Source: Streptomyces sp. cf386 (GTDB taxonomy: Bacteria; Actinomycetota; Actinomycetes; Streptomycetales; Streptomycetaceae). Taken from it: a stretch of 64,000 nt of DNA. Location of the stretch: positions 62,001-126,000 of the forward strand of contig NZ_FNHV01000012.1 of NCBI RefSeq assembly GCF_900103585.1, read 5' to 3'. Position numbers and translations under genes: made by a program. The notes under the pieces are model-generated. The model was not told the origin of the DNA. It ran no database searches and saw nothing but the letters and a program-made list of their open reading frames with translations. Each line of letters begins with the position of its first letter. Within the stretch, counting starts at the first letter, position 1. Positions 42,058 through 51,215 of this stretch are shown here, one piece after another.

Positions 42058-43509
42058 TCAGCTCCAGCTGGCGTGCAGCGGCTTGCCCTCCGCGTAGCCG
42101 GCCGCGCTCTGGATGCCGACGACCGCCTTCTCGGCGAACTCCTCAAGGGAGCCTGCACCGGCGTAGGTGCAGGACGACCGCACGCCCGCGATGATCGAGT
42201 CGATCAGGTCCTCCACGCCCGGGCGGGTCGGGTCGAGGAACATGCGCGAGGTGGAGATGCCCTCCTCGAACAGCGCCTTGCGGGCACGGTCGTACGCCGA
42301 CTCCTCCGACGTGCGGTTGAGCACGGCACGCGCGGACGCCATGCCGAAGGACTCCTTGTAGAGGCGGCCGTTGGCGTCCTGCTGAAGGTCGCCCGGGGAC
42401 TCGTACGTGCCCGCGAACCAGGACCCGACCATCACGTTGGACGCACCGGCGGCCAGCGCCATGGCGACATCGCGCGGGTGCCGGACGCCGCCGTCGGCCC
42501 ACACGTGCTTGCCGTACTTCTTCGCCTCGGCCGCGCACTCCAGCACCGCCGAGAACTGCGGCCGGCCGACGCCGGTCATCATGCGGGTCGTGCACATGGC
42601 GCCGGGCCCGACACCGACCTTGATGATGTCCGCACCGGCCTCGATCAGATCCCGCACACCCTCCGCGGCGACGATGTTGCCGGCCACGATCGGCACCTGC
42701 GGGTCGAGCGCCCGCACCGTCCGGATCGCGGCGATCATCGACTCCTGGTGGCCGTGCGCCGTGTCGATGACCAGCGTGTCGACGCCCGCGTCGAGCAACT
42801 GCTTGGCCTTGCCCGCCACGTCGCCGTTGATGCCGACGGCGGCCGCTATGCGCAGCTTGCCGTTCGCGTCGACGGCCGGCGTGTACAGCGTGGCGCGCAG
42901 GGCTCCCTTGCGGGTGAGGATGCCGACGAGGCGGCCCTCGGCGTCCACGGCCGGGGCGTAGCGCCGGTTGTGGTGGTCGAGGGTGTTGAAGGCCTCGCGC
43001 GGGTCGAGGTCCGCGTCGATGATCAGCAGGTCGCGGGACATGACCACTTCGAGCTGAGTGAAGCGGTCCACGCCGGAGAGGTCGGAGTCGGTGACGACGC
43101 CGATCGGCTTGTGGTCCTCGTCGACGACGACACCGGCGTTGTGCGCGCGCTTGGGCAGCAGGGCCAGCGCGTCGGCGACGGTCTGGTGCGGGGCCAGCAC
43201 GATCGGGGTGTCGAGGACATGGTGGCGGCTCTTGACCCAGGAGATGACATCGGTGATGACGTCGATCGGGATGTCCTGCGGGATGACCACCAGGCCGCCG
43301 CGCCGGGCCATCGTCTCGGCCATCCGGCGGCCGGCGATGGCGGTCATGTTGGCGACGACCAGCGGGATCGTGGTGCCCGTGCCGTCCGGGGAGCTGAGGT
43401 CCACGCCCTGCCGCGAGCCGACCGCACTGCGGCTCGGGACCATGAAGACGTCGTCGTACGTCAGGTCGTACGCGGGCTGGATGTCATTGAGGAAACGCAC
43501 GTGCTGCAC
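42058..43509 (-). CDS. guaB1: GuaB1 family protein, probable GMP reductase
   Basis: 483-aa IMPDH/GMPR-family TIM barrel with two CBS repeats inserted (about 95-210: VLAPHQTVADALALLP, HNAGVVVDEDHKPIGVVTDS, VMSRDLLIIDADLDPREAF, APAVDAEGRLVGILTRKG). The catalytic loop is VGVGPGAMCTTRMMTGVG, with Cys positioned as in IMPDH but AM in place of SI. From the literature as I recall it, mycobacterial GuaB1 is a GMP reductase (GMP + NADPH to IMP + NH3), regulated through its CBS pair. Salvage of guanine nucleotides is therefore more likely than IMP oxidation. It has its own upstream gap of 211 nt. Confidence 0.9.
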   Translation of the reverse strand: MQHVRFLNDIQPAYDLTYDDVFMVPSRSAVGSRQGVDLSSPDGTGTTIPLVVANMTAIAGRRMAETMARRGGLVVIPQDIPIDVITDVISWVKSRHHVLDTPIVLAPHQTVADALALLPKRAHNAGVVVDEDHKPIGVVTDSDLSGVDRFTQLEVVMSRDLLIIDADLDPREAFNTLDHHNRRYAPAVDAEGRLVGILTRKGALRATLYTPAVDANGKLRIAAAVGINGDVAGKAKQLLDAGVDTLVIDTAHGHQESMIAAIRTVRALDPQVPIVAGNIVAAEGVRDLIEAGADIIKVGVGPGAMCTTRMMTGVGRPQFSAVLECAAEAKKYGKHVWADGGVRHPRDVAMALAAGASNVMVGSWFAGTYESPGDLQQDANGRLYKESFGMASARAVLNRTSEESAYDRARKALFEEGISTSRMFLDPTRPGVEDLIDSIIAGVRSSCTYAGAGSLEEFAEKAVVGIQSAAGYAEGKPLHASWS

Positions 43510-43720
43510 ATCCCAGTCGATCAGAGGTGGCCCCCGGACAGGTCAGCCAGGGGGAGGAGCACGTACTTCATTGTCCCATGCTGACCGGATTGCGATGCAC
43601 GGTCACATCGTCCAAGCAGGTCAGAGGTCCCTTGGGAGGAACCTCCAAGACCGCCGTCAGACATGCGAGAGGCGGCACGCGCCGCAGAGGGAGCTCGACC
43701 GTCAGCACCCGCGGCAGGCG

Positions 43721-44026
43721 TCACCCGAGGGCGAGCGCCACGGTGAGCGAGGACGCGCGGGCGACCGCGTCGCCGAACACGTCCTGCGCGACCGCCCACT
43801 CCTCGGGCTTGGTCTTCGCGTACGGCTGCCAGTTCCGTACGACGACCAGCAACCCCCGCTCGACGGCACCCTCCGGCCAGACCGTGTGGTCGGAGAGGGA
43901 GTCGGCCAGCGCGTCCCAGTTGCGGCCGAACCAGTCGGGCAGCCGCAGGGCACCGGCGCAGCGGTCCATCAGACCCGCCTTGTCGGTGACCCCGTCGAGG
44001 TCCAGCGTGACCACGAACTCCGTCAT
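43721..44026 (-). CDS. Barstar family protein
   Basis: 101-aa protein of the barstar (barnase inhibitor) fold: VVTLDLDGVTDKAGLMDRCA, then LRLPDWFGRNWDALADSLSD, the conserved F/Y-G-x-N-W-D-A-x-x-D-x-L core of the family. Classic barstar blocks a secreted RNase. No barnase-like gene is in the window, and stand-alone barstar relatives are common in Streptomyces, so the partner may be encoded elsewhere (S. coelicolor-type sti/sacti RNases are targets in other cases). It starts 26 nt after the SorC regulator stop and is probably co-transcribed with it. Confidence 0.85.
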   Translation of the reverse strand: MTEFVVTLDLDGVTDKAGLMDRCAGALRLPDWFGRNWDALADSLSDHTVWPEGAVERGLLVVVRNWQPYAKTKPEEWAVAQDVFGDAVARASSLTVALALG

Positions 44027-44052
44027 CTCAGCCCCGTTCTCCTGACATCCCG

Positions 44053-45096
44053 TCAGTTTCCGTCCGGATCGGCCCTGTTGAGCGCCGGCTTCGGCGTCGT
44101 GCCCGCCGTCATCAGCACGTCCGCCGCCGAGGTGTCCGTCACCAGACTGGTGACGAGCCCCGAGCGCAGCACCGCGTCGATGGCGGCCGCCTTGCGCGCT
44201 CCGCCCGCGATGGCGACGACCTCGGGGATACGGCGGAGCTGGTCGGCCTTGACGGTGATGCACCGCTCGCCGAGATCCCGCCCGACCCGGCGCCCCTCCC
44301 CGTCGAAGAGGTGCGCGGACATCTCGGCGGCGACGCCGAGGGAGGCGTAATGCGCCCGCTCCTCGTCGCTGAGCATGTCGTGCACCGTCGAGATACCGGG
44401 TTCCCAGGAGCCGATGGAGACACAGGCGACCGTGACCTTGTCGAAGTACTCGAAGGCCCGGGCGATCCCGGTCTGGTGGCGCAGCGCCGCCGCGGTGGCC
44501 GCGTCCGGCAGCAGCATCGGCGCGTAGATGGGGTGGGCGTCGCCGCCGGAGACCTGCGCGGCCCGCCGTACGGCCTCCACCGAACCGCGCTCGGCGGTCC
44601 CGGCGTCGTAGACGCCCGTCAGCTGCACCACGGTGCACGGCGGCAGCCGGTCGAGGGCGGCTGCCATGTGGATGGTGGACCGGCCCCACGCCAGTCCCAG
44701 TACATCCCCTTCGTTCACCAGCTCGCCGAGCAGATCGGCGGCCACCTCTCCCAGGTTCTCGGGGTCGGGCGTCTCCTCGGCCTCGGCCGGGGACTCGACC
44801 ACGACGGCGTGCCTGAGGCCGTACCGGGCGCGCAGCGCGTCCGAGCGCTCCGCGTCCAGCTCGGCCGGCACACGGATCTCGATGCGCACCAGATCCCGTT
44901 CGAGAGCGGTCTCCAGAACCCGGGCCACCTTGAAGCGGCTGACGCCGAACTCCTCCGCGATCTGGATCTTGGACTTGCCCTCGAGGTAGAAGCGGCGGGC
45001 CATGGCCGCCGCCTGCACCAGCTCAGCGGGTCCCATCCGCATGGCTGACCGGCCCGCCGACATACCCGACACGGCGATCTCCTCACTGCTGTTCAC
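44053..45096 (-). CDS. SorC/DeoR-type sugar-binding transcriptional regulator
   Basis: 347-aa regulator. The N-terminal HTH (AMARRFYLEGKSKIQIAEEF, GVSRFKVARVLETALERDLV) precedes a SorC effector domain related to glucosamine-6-phosphate isomerase: LGLAWGRSTIHMAAALDRLP, VYDAGTAERGSVEAVRRAAQ, DKVTVACVSIGSWEPG, then VVAIAGGARKAAAIDAVLRSG. Ligands in the family are phosphorylated sugars. The rpe gene lies directly upstream (78 nt), so a pentose or pentose-phosphate effector is plausible by context. The start is GTG 45096. Confidence 0.9.
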   Translation of the reverse strand: MNSSEEIAVSGMSAGRSAMRMGPAELVQAAAMARRFYLEGKSKIQIAEEFGVSRFKVARVLETALERDLVRIEIRVPAELDAERSDALRARYGLRHAVVVESPAEAEETPDPENLGEVAADLLGELVNEGDVLGLAWGRSTIHMAAALDRLPPCTVVQLTGVYDAGTAERGSVEAVRRAAQVSGGDAHPIYAPMLLPDAATAAALRHQTGIARAFEYFDKVTVACVSIGSWEPGISTVHDMLSDEERAHYASLGVAAEMSAHLFDGEGRRVGRDLGERCITVKADQLRRIPEVVAIAGGARKAAAIDAVLRSGLVTSLVTDTSAADVLMTAGTTPKPALNRADPDGN

Positions 45097-45174
45097 ACTC
45101 TGGATTCGCCGTTCATCCTTGCAGATCCGGCGCTCTTGATTTGCCCTGATGGGCGCCGTTCACGTTCCCTTGGC

Positions 45175-45861
45175 TCAGTGGTCGCACGCCCAGGCTGCGG
45201 TCTTGGTGGCCGCTTCCGCCTGAGCACGCAACGCACGGACCGCTTCGGCCGGGTCCTCGGCCCCGTACACCGCCGAACCGGCGACGAAGACATCGGCACC
45301 GGCCTCGGCACACCTCTCGATGGTCGAGGCGGCCACACCGCCATCGACCTGGAGCCACAACTCAAGACCGTGCTTGCTGATCAACTCGCGGGTGCGGCGG
45401 ATCTTCGGAAGCATGATGTCGAGAAACGCCTGACCTCCGAAGCCCGGCTCGACCGTCATGATCAGCAGCATGTCCAGCTCGGGCAGCAGATCCTCGTACG
45501 GCTCGATGGGCGTCGCGGGCTTGAGCGCCATGGAGGCACGGGCACCCTTGGCCCGGATCTCCCTGGCCAGCCGCACGGGTGCCGCCGCGGCCTCGACATG
45601 GAAGGTGACCGAGGAGGCCCCCGCTTCCACGTACTGGGGCGCCCATCGATCGGGGGCCTCGATCATCAGATGGCAGTCCAGCGGGGTGTCCGTCGCACGG
45701 GCCAGGGACTCTACGACCGGCACGCCGAGCGTGAGGTTCGGGACGAAATGGTTGTCCATGACGTCGACGTGGAGCCAGTCGGCTCCCGCGACCGCCCTGG
45801 CCTCGTCCGCGAGGCGGGCGAAGTCGGCGGACAGGATGCTGGGGTTGATCTGCGCGGCCAT
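45175..45861 (-). CDS. rpe: Ribulose-phosphate 3-epimerase
   Basis: 228-aa TIM-barrel epimerase interconverting ribulose 5-phosphate and xylulose 5-phosphate in the pentose phosphate pathway. Signatures: INPSILSADFARLADE, WLHVDVMDNHFVPNLT (metal His/Asp), CHLMIEAPDRW, LLIMTVEPGFGGQAFLD with the catalytic Asp following as LQVDGGV, and VAGSAVYG phosphate loop. It supplies the ribulose 5-phosphate balance used by RibBA among others. It is divergent from the MMPL gene and followed by the SorC regulator. Confidence 0.96.
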   Translation of the reverse strand: MAAQINPSILSADFARLADEARAVAGADWLHVDVMDNHFVPNLTLGVPVVESLARATDTPLDCHLMIEAPDRWAPQYVEAGASSVTFHVEAAAAPVRLAREIRAKGARASMALKPATPIEPYEDLLPELDMLLIMTVEPGFGGQAFLDIMLPKIRRTRELISKHGLELWLQVDGGVAASTIERCAEAGADVFVAGSAVYGAEDPAEAVRALRAQAEAATKTAAWACDH

Positions 45862-45977
45862 GACCCAAGACTGCCACGTCCGGGCACGAATGTTCGCGCC
45901 GGTACAGACCTGAGACGTTCATCGGATGTTGTGTCCGCGCCGCGCGTGCCATCCTTGGCGGCCAACCGGCTACGGGG

Positions 45978-48095
45978 GTGGCCATGACGGGGAACCGAGG
46001 CATAGCGCACCTTGTCTGCGGGCGACGCGCCAAGTGGGTGGTGCTCGTCCTGTGGCTGGTGGTGCTGTTCCTGACCGCACCGTTCGCCCAGAAGCTCACC
46101 GACGCCCAGGACAACGACGCGGCCTCGTGGCTGCCCGGCTCCGCCGAATCCACCCAAGTCCTGCAGATTTCCGAGAACTTCAGGCCGGAGCAGATCCCCG
46201 CGGTCGTCGTCTACTCCCGTGACGGCGGCCTGACGGCACAGGACCGGGTGGCGATCACCGAGGACGTGGACCGGCTCAAGCAGCTGACCGACCACGGCAT
46301 CCGGGGCGCCGAGACACGGGGCCCGGTCTTCGACCGCGAGGCGGACCCGCGCGCGGCCCAGATCCAGGTCCCGATCACCATGGACGAGCAGGGCTGGGAA
46401 CGTATCGGGCCCGCGGTCGACTCCGTCCGGGATGTGGTCGGCGAGGGCGGCGCGGGGCTCACCGTGCACATCACGGGCCCCGGCGGCACCTCCGCGGACT
46501 TCGCCGAGGCCTTCGAGGGCATCGACTCCACCCTCCTGCTGTCGGCGATGGCTGTGGTCGTCGTGATGCTCCTGCTGACCTACCGCAGCCCGACCCTTCT
46601 ACTGATCCCCCTCCTCTCCGTGATCGCCGCCCTGTTCACCGCGCAGGCCTTCATCTATCTCCTGGCGGAACACGCGGGCCTGACGGTGAACGGCCAGAGC
46701 GCCGGCATCCTCACGGTCCTGGTCTTCGGCGCGGGCACGGACTACGCACTGCTGCTGGTCGCCCGCTACCGGGAGGAGCTACGCCGACACGAGGACCGCC
46801 ACGAGGCGATGGCCCTGGCCCTGCACCGCGCGGGCCCGGCGGTGATCGCCTCCGGCGCGACCGTCGTCCTCAGCATGCTGGTGCTGCTGGCGGCGGAGAT
46901 GAACTCGACGAGCGGCCTGGGCCCGGTTGCCGCGATCGGCGTGGCGGTGGGCCTGATCGCGATGCTCACGCTCTTCCCCGCCCTCCTCGTCATCGTCGGC
47001 CGCTGGATCTTCTGGCCGGTGATCCCGCACCTGGGCACGGAGAACCCGGACAAGCGAGGCGTCTGGGCCCGGATGGGCCGCCGTATCTCCCACCGCCCGC
47101 GCATGGTCTGGGCCGTCACCGCCATCGCCCTCGCGGTCTGCTCCCTCGGCCTGGTCCAACTGCGCGCCAACGGCCTGAGCAACGCCGACGCGTTCACCGA
47201 CAAGCCGGACTCGATCACCGGCCAGGAGATCTCCGAGCGCTACTTCCCGGCCGGCAGCGGCGACCCGCTGGTCATCGTCAGCAACCAGGCACAGGCGGAA
47301 CAGGTGGGCCGCACGGTGGCCGGGACACGCGGCGTGGTCCCCGAGTCACTCGGCCTCCCCCCAGGCACAAAACCCTCCTACGACGGCAAGGTGCTCTTCG
47401 AGGCCACGATGACCGCTCCCGCGGACAGCGAGGCGGCGAAACAGACGGTCGAACGGGTACGCGACGCGGTGCACGCGGTGCCGGACGCCGACGCGCGGGT
47501 GGGCGGCGGTACGGCAGCCCTGCTGGACATGGACAGGGCGACCACGCACGACAACATCCTGATCATCCCGCTGGTCCTGCTGGTCGTCCTGCTGATCCTC
47601 TGCGCCCTGCTCCGCGCCCTGATCGCCCCACTCCTGCTGGTCGGCACGGTGATCCTGTCCTTCACCGCCGCCCTGGGCATCAGCGCGCTGGCCTTCCGCC
47701 ACCTCTTCGACTACGCGGGCGAGTCGACCGACTTCCCGCTGTTCGTCTTCGTCTTCCTGGTGGCACTCGGCATCGACTACAACATCTTCCTCACGACCCG
47801 CATCCGCGAGGAGGCCACCCACCAGGGCACCCGCCCCGGCGTGGTCACCGGTCTCGCCGCCACCGGCGCGGTCATCACCTCGGCAGGCCTGGTCCTGGCC
47901 GGCACCTTCGCCGCCCTCGGCACCCTCCCGATGGTCGCCTTCGCCGAAATCGGCTTCGCGGTAGCCCTGGGCGTACTCCTGGACACCTTCATCGTCCGCT
48001 CGGTCCTGGTGACGGCACTGTTCCTGGACGTGGGCCCGAGGGTGTGGTGGCCACACAGACTGGCGCGGGGGACTTCCAGCCCGTCCGGCGTTTGA
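45978..48095 (+). CDS. MMPL/RND family membrane transporter
   Basis: 705-aa membrane protein of the MMPL family (actinobacterial RND). Two halves each have one N-terminal span, an extracellular domain and five spans: first half from WVVLVLWLVVLFLTAPFAQ to FPALLVIVGRWIFWP, second from MVWAVTAIALAVCSLGLVQL on. The proton-relay region reads VFGAGTDYALLLVARYREEL in the first half and VALGIDYNIFLTTRIREEA in the second, both with the G-x-D-Y motif. Members export lipids or drugs. The start is GTG 45978 or ATG 45984. The last codons (SSPSGV, TGA) lie inside an extragenic repeat. Confidence 0.9.
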   Translation: MAMTGNRGIAHLVCGRRAKWVVLVLWLVVLFLTAPFAQKLTDAQDNDAASWLPGSAESTQVLQISENFRPEQIPAVVVYSRDGGLTAQDRVAITEDVDRLKQLTDHGIRGAETRGPVFDREADPRAAQIQVPITMDEQGWERIGPAVDSVRDVVGEGGAGLTVHITGPGGTSADFAEAFEGIDSTLLLSAMAVVVVMLLLTYRSPTLLLIPLLSVIAALFTAQAFIYLLAEHAGLTVNGQSAGILTVLVFGAGTDYALLLVARYREELRRHEDRHEAMALALHRAGPAVIASGATVVLSMLVLLAAEMNSTSGLGPVAAIGVAVGLIAMLTLFPALLVIVGRWIFWPVIPHLGTENPDKRGVWARMGRRISHRPRMVWAVTAIALAVCSLGLVQLRANGLSNADAFTDKPDSITGQEISERYFPAGSGDPLVIVSNQAQAEQVGRTVAGTRGVVPESLGLPPGTKPSYDGKVLFEATMTAPADSEAAKQTVERVRDAVHAVPDADARVGGGTAALLDMDRATTHDNILIIPLVLLVVLLILCALLRALIAPLLLVGTVILSFTAALGISALAFRHLFDYAGESTDFPLFVFVFLVALGIDYNIFLTTRIREEATHQGTRPGVVTGLAATGAVITSAGLVLAGTFAALGTLPMVAFAEIGFAVALGVLLDTFIVRSVLVTALFLDVGPRVWWPHRLARGTSSPSGV

Positions 48096-48148
48096 GGACC
48101 CACCCACAGACGCCGGCCGCAATCTCAGCCCGTCCGGCGTTTGAGGAC
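48077..48148. repeat. Two copies of a Streptomyces extragenic repeat
   Basis: The core CGTCCGGCGTTTGAGGAC, preceded by CAGCC, occurs at 48077-48099 and again at 48126-48148. The first copy contains the stop codon of the MMPL gene. I recall this string at many Streptomyces intergenic sites. The following segment to 48280 (AGGGGCGGAGCCCCT hairpin at about 48200-48215 and G-rich tracts) seems part of the same composite element. Confidence 0.7.
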
Positions 48149-48280
48149 AAGGCCCCTTCAGGGCCGGAGCGGGGTCTGGGGCGGCAGCCCGTGCGGGGTC
48201 GAAGGGGCGGAGCCCCTGGGGAGGGGACGGGTAGGGGCGGCGGGGGCGAGAAACACCCGACCCCGCACCAACACCCCCGC

Positions 48281-49699
48281 TCAGCCCACCCGCCGAATCA
48301 ACGCCAAATACATCGCATCCGTCCCATGCAGATGAGGCCACAACTGCACATCAGGCCCCTCCCCCAACTCCGGCACCCCAGGGAACAACCCCCGAGCATC
48401 GATGAGCTCCCCACCACCCCGACGCTTCAACACGTCCTCAACAACCACCCGCGTCTCAGCAAGATGCGGCGAACAGGTGGCGTACCCCACCACCCCACCC
48501 ACCCGCACAGAGTCAAGCGCCGCCCGCAACAACTCCCGCTGCAACGTCGCAAACCCCTCAAGATCCTCCGGCCGCCGCCGCCACCGCGCCTCGGGCCGCC
48601 GCCGCAACGCCCCCAACCCGGTACACGGAACATCCATCAGCACCCGGTCAAAGCTCCCGGACCGCCACGCCGGCCGCGTCCCATCGGCGGCGATGACCTG
48701 ATACGGCCCCGGATTCCCCGCCAACGCCTTGGCCACCAGCCCGGCCCGATGCGGTTGCTTCTCGGAGGCGACCAACACGGCCCCCCGCTCAGCGGCCAAC
48801 GCCCCGAGCAACGCGGCCTTGCCCCCGGGCCCGGCACACCCGTCGAGCCACCGCTCATCGGGCCCGTCCAGCGGAGCATGGGCAAGAGCGAGGGCAACCA
48901 GCTGACTCCCCTCGTCCTGCACCCCCGCGCGCCCTTCCCGCACGGCCTCGATCGCCCCCGGCTCCCCACCTTCGGCAAGCCGCACGGCATACGGCGACCA
49001 CCGCCCCGGCACCGCGGCCTCCTCCCCGAGCAACTCCTCGGGAGTGGCCCGCCCCGGCCGCGCGACCAACGTCACCTCGGGCCGCTCGTTGTCGGCCTCC
49101 AGCAACCGCTCGATCCCGGCCCGCCCCCCACCGAGCGAGTCCCACAGCGCTGAGACGACCCACCGCGGATGCGAGTGCACCACGGCGAGATGGTCCTCGG
49201 GATCCTCGTCGTACGGCGGCGCGACCTTCTGGACCCACCCGTCGAGATCGTCCTGCGCGACCTTCCGCAGCACGGCGTTGACGAACTTGGCCCGCCCGTC
49301 CCCGAGCACGACCCGGGCGAGCTCCACGGACGCGGACACAGCGGCGTGCGAGGGAATCCGCGTCCCGAGCAGCTGATGCACACCGAGGCTGAGCACATCG
49401 AGCACCGGCGGATCGACCTCACGCAACGGCCGGTCCACACAGGAGGCGATGACGGCGTCATACGTCCCCTGCCGCCGCAGCGTCCCGTACACCAGCTCGG
49501 TCGCGAGCGCGGCGTCCCGCCCGTCGAAGTCGCCCTTCTCCCGCGCCTTCCTGAGCAGTGGCGGCAGGACGAGGTTGGCATACGCGTCCCGCTCGTCCAC
49601 GGCACGCAACGCCTCGAAGGCGAGCATCCGGACGGGGTCCTTCTTCGGCCGTCGATAGGGCTTGCCAGGTCTGCTGGACCGAGGGGAGGTGTCGCTCAC
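48281..49699 (-). CDS. rsmB: 16S rRNA m5C967 methyltransferase (RsmB/Sun)
   Basis: 472-aa RNA cytosine-C5 methyltransferase. Residues to about 150 are a NusB-like RNA-binding domain (VRMLAFEALRAVDERDAYAN, ATELVYGTLRRQGTYDAVIA, VNAVLRKVA). The Rossmann domain has the SAM motif WLDGCAGPGGKAALLGALA, motif IV DVPCTGLGALRRRPEARWRR with one conserved Cys, and motif VI YATCSPHLAETRVVVEDVL with the catalytic Cys. It modifies 16S rRNA during ribosome assembly. The start is GTG 49699, GGAG nine bases upstream. fmt lies upstream in the same direction, as usual in this cluster. Confidence 0.94.
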   Translation of the reverse strand: MSDTSPRSSRPGKPYRRPKKDPVRMLAFEALRAVDERDAYANLVLPPLLRKAREKGDFDGRDAALATELVYGTLRRQGTYDAVIASCVDRPLREVDPPVLDVLSLGVHQLLGTRIPSHAAVSASVELARVVLGDGRAKFVNAVLRKVAQDDLDGWVQKVAPPYDEDPEDHLAVVHSHPRWVVSALWDSLGGGRAGIERLLEADNERPEVTLVARPGRATPEELLGEEAAVPGRWSPYAVRLAEGGEPGAIEAVREGRAGVQDEGSQLVALALAHAPLDGPDERWLDGCAGPGGKAALLGALAAERGAVLVASEKQPHRAGLVAKALAGNPGPYQVIAADGTRPAWRSGSFDRVLMDVPCTGLGALRRRPEARWRRRPEDLEGFATLQRELLRAALDSVRVGGVVGYATCSPHLAETRVVVEDVLKRRGGGELIDARGLFPGVPELGEGPDVQLWPHLHGTDAMYLALIRRVG

Positions 49700-49800
49700 G
49701 AAAAGGTGCTCCGGATTGCTGGATTGAGATATGCACACAGCGTACGTCGCACCAGGCACCCGGTGCGCAGGAAGGGCGGGCGATCACCCGGCACCGAGAT

Positions 49801-49872
49801 TCTCCCCGTCAAACCCCGGGGCTCTCTCCGTCAAACCCCGAGGCTCTCCCTCTCAAACCCCGAGAATCTCCC
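49801..49872. repeat. 22-bp tandem repeats copied from the end of fmt
   Basis: Units at 49801-49822, 49823-49844 and 49845-49866 share TCTCYCCGTCAAACCCCG-type sequence, with a partial fourth unit running into fmt. On the fmt strand each unit reads GGGGTTTGA plus flank, that is, the last codons and the stop of fmt. The array lies just after the gene. Confidence 0.75.
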
Positions 49873-50785
49873 CGTCCCCGATCCTGACACCCCGGGCCCA
49901 GTCCGCCGCCCGCATCGGCTTCTTCCCCTGAGCCTGCACCCACAGCAACTCGACGGCGTACGACCCGGTGCCGACGTACACGTTGTTCTTCCCGACGGAG
50001 AGCGCACCGGGCGCGAGATCGTCCCGCCCGGGCACCGGCTGCAGATGGATCAGCTTGAGCCGCTCACCGCGGAAGACGGTCCAGGCCCCCGGCGCGGGGG
50101 TGCACCCGCGCACGACACGGTCGACGCGCAGGGAAGGCGCGCTCCAGTCGATGTGGGCGTCCTCGACGTTGACCTTGGGAGCGAGGGTGATCCCTTCGGA
50201 CGGCTGCGGTACGGCCTTCAGCGTGCCGTCGGCGATCCCGTCCATGGTCGCGGCGAGCAACCCCGCGCCCGCGAAGGCGAGCCGGGTCAGCAGGTCGCCG
50301 CTGGTGTCGGTGGCCCGGACCTCCTCGGTGACGGTGCCGTAGACGGGCCCGGAGTCGAGCCCCTCCTCGATGAGGAAGGTGGAGGCCCCGGTGATCTCGT
50401 CACCGGCCATGATGGCGTGCTGCACGGGCGCGGCCCCACGCCAGGCGGGCAACAGCGAGAAGTGCAGGTTGACCCAGCCGTGGGCCGGGATGTCGAGGGC
50501 GACGCGCGGCAGCAGGGCGCCGTAGGCGACGACGGGACAGCAGTCGGGGGCGATCTCCCTGAGCCGCTCCAGGAACTCCGGGTCCCGCGGCTTGGCCGGC
50601 TTGAGCACCTCGATGCCGGCCTCCTCGGCCCGCTCGGCCACCGGGCTGGCCACCAGCCTGCGCCCACGCCCGGCCGGCGCGTCGGGCCGCGTGACGACAG
50701 CGGCCACCTCGTGCCGCCCGGAGGCGATCAGAGCGTCCAGAGCGGGAACGGCGACCTCGGGGGTACCGGCGAAGACAAGCTTCAT
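49853..50785 (-). CDS. fmt: Methionyl-tRNA formyltransferase
   Basis: 310-aa enzyme that formylates Met-tRNAfMet with 10-formyl-THF for translation start. The N-terminal domain begins KLVFAGTPEVAVPALDAL. The formyl-THF site is WVNLHFSLLPAWRGAAPVQH with the H-x-S-L-L-P motif (catalytic Asn/His), and TGASTFLIEEGLDSGPV carries the catalytic Asp. The C-terminal OB-like domain binds tRNA. The ATG at 50785 is clear from the family, though the ribosome site is weak. The final codons (GDGEILGV) fall in the tandem-repeat unit that has been copied downstream. Confidence 0.95.
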   Translation of the reverse strand: MKLVFAGTPEVAVPALDALIASGRHEVAAVVTRPDAPAGRGRRLVASPVAERAEEAGIEVLKPAKPRDPEFLERLREIAPDCCPVVAYGALLPRVALDIPAHGWVNLHFSLLPAWRGAAPVQHAIMAGDEITGASTFLIEEGLDSGPVYGTVTEEVRATDTSGDLLTRLAFAGAGLLAATMDGIADGTLKAVPQPSEGITLAPKVNVEDAHIDWSAPSLRVDRVVRGCTPAPGAWTVFRGERLKLIHLQPVPGRDDLAPGALSVGKNNVYVGTGSYAVELLWVQAQGKKPMRAADWARGVRIGDGEILGV

Positions 50786-51215
50786 GGGTGGGCACGGGCC
50801 TCTCGGGCGGGATGGGCTTGGGCAACACACAAGTCTATGGGTGCGCACCACGGGGTCTCACGTCGGCGGCCCAGGAACGACCGCCCCCGCTTGTCCACAG
50901 CGACCAAGCCCTGCCCACACCCAGTTACGTTCCCGGCCCACAAGCCGAAAGCCGCCGGCGGCAGCAACCCCCACAGGAGGGTCCAGCCTCTTGGCCGACT
51001 GGAAACGGGTGGTGCGCCGGCGGGCAAACATCCAAGGCCGAAGGCCGAGGCGCACACCCCCCGCGCAGGGGCGTAGGCATATGCCCACACGCCCCCACAC
51101 CGTGACCCGCGGAGCGCTCCCGCGTTGGTCAAGAAAGAGTTGACCACAACGGGCCGCACCCGCCGCATCCGTATCCGCGGCCCACTCCTTCAACGCCGGT
51201 TCGAGAGGCTTGTTC
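50786..51215. other. Intergenic region with dispersed-repeat character
   Basis: This 430-nt divergent gap between fmt and an HTH gene holds small ORFs in several frames but none with a ribosome site or convincing codon pattern. It contains an imperfect inverted pair GGTGCGCC/GGCGCACACC (about 51011-51059) enclosing GGCCGAAGGCC, and the palindrome GGCATATGCC (51076-51085). The string from about 50870 to 51110 looks like a recurrent Streptomyces element as I recall it, but this needs a genome search. Confidence 0.35.
51126..51146. promoter_or_regulatory. Palindrome before the HTH gene
   Basis: TGGTCAA (51126-51132), 7-nt spacer, TTGACCA (51140-51146): perfect 7-bp arms, 70 nt before the HTH gene start. 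The right arm also contains TTGACC, usable as a -35. An autoregulatory operator is a reasonable reading. Confidence 0.5.

Noticed and set aside
43721..45096. Toxin-antitoxin pair involving the barstar gene
   Set aside because: The partner gene is a SorC regulator, not an RNase; no barnase-like ORF in the window.
50782..51168. 128-aa leftward ORF upstream of fmt
   Set aside because: No ribosome site, unusual composition with overlapping frames of equal quality; more likely dispersed-repeat DNA.
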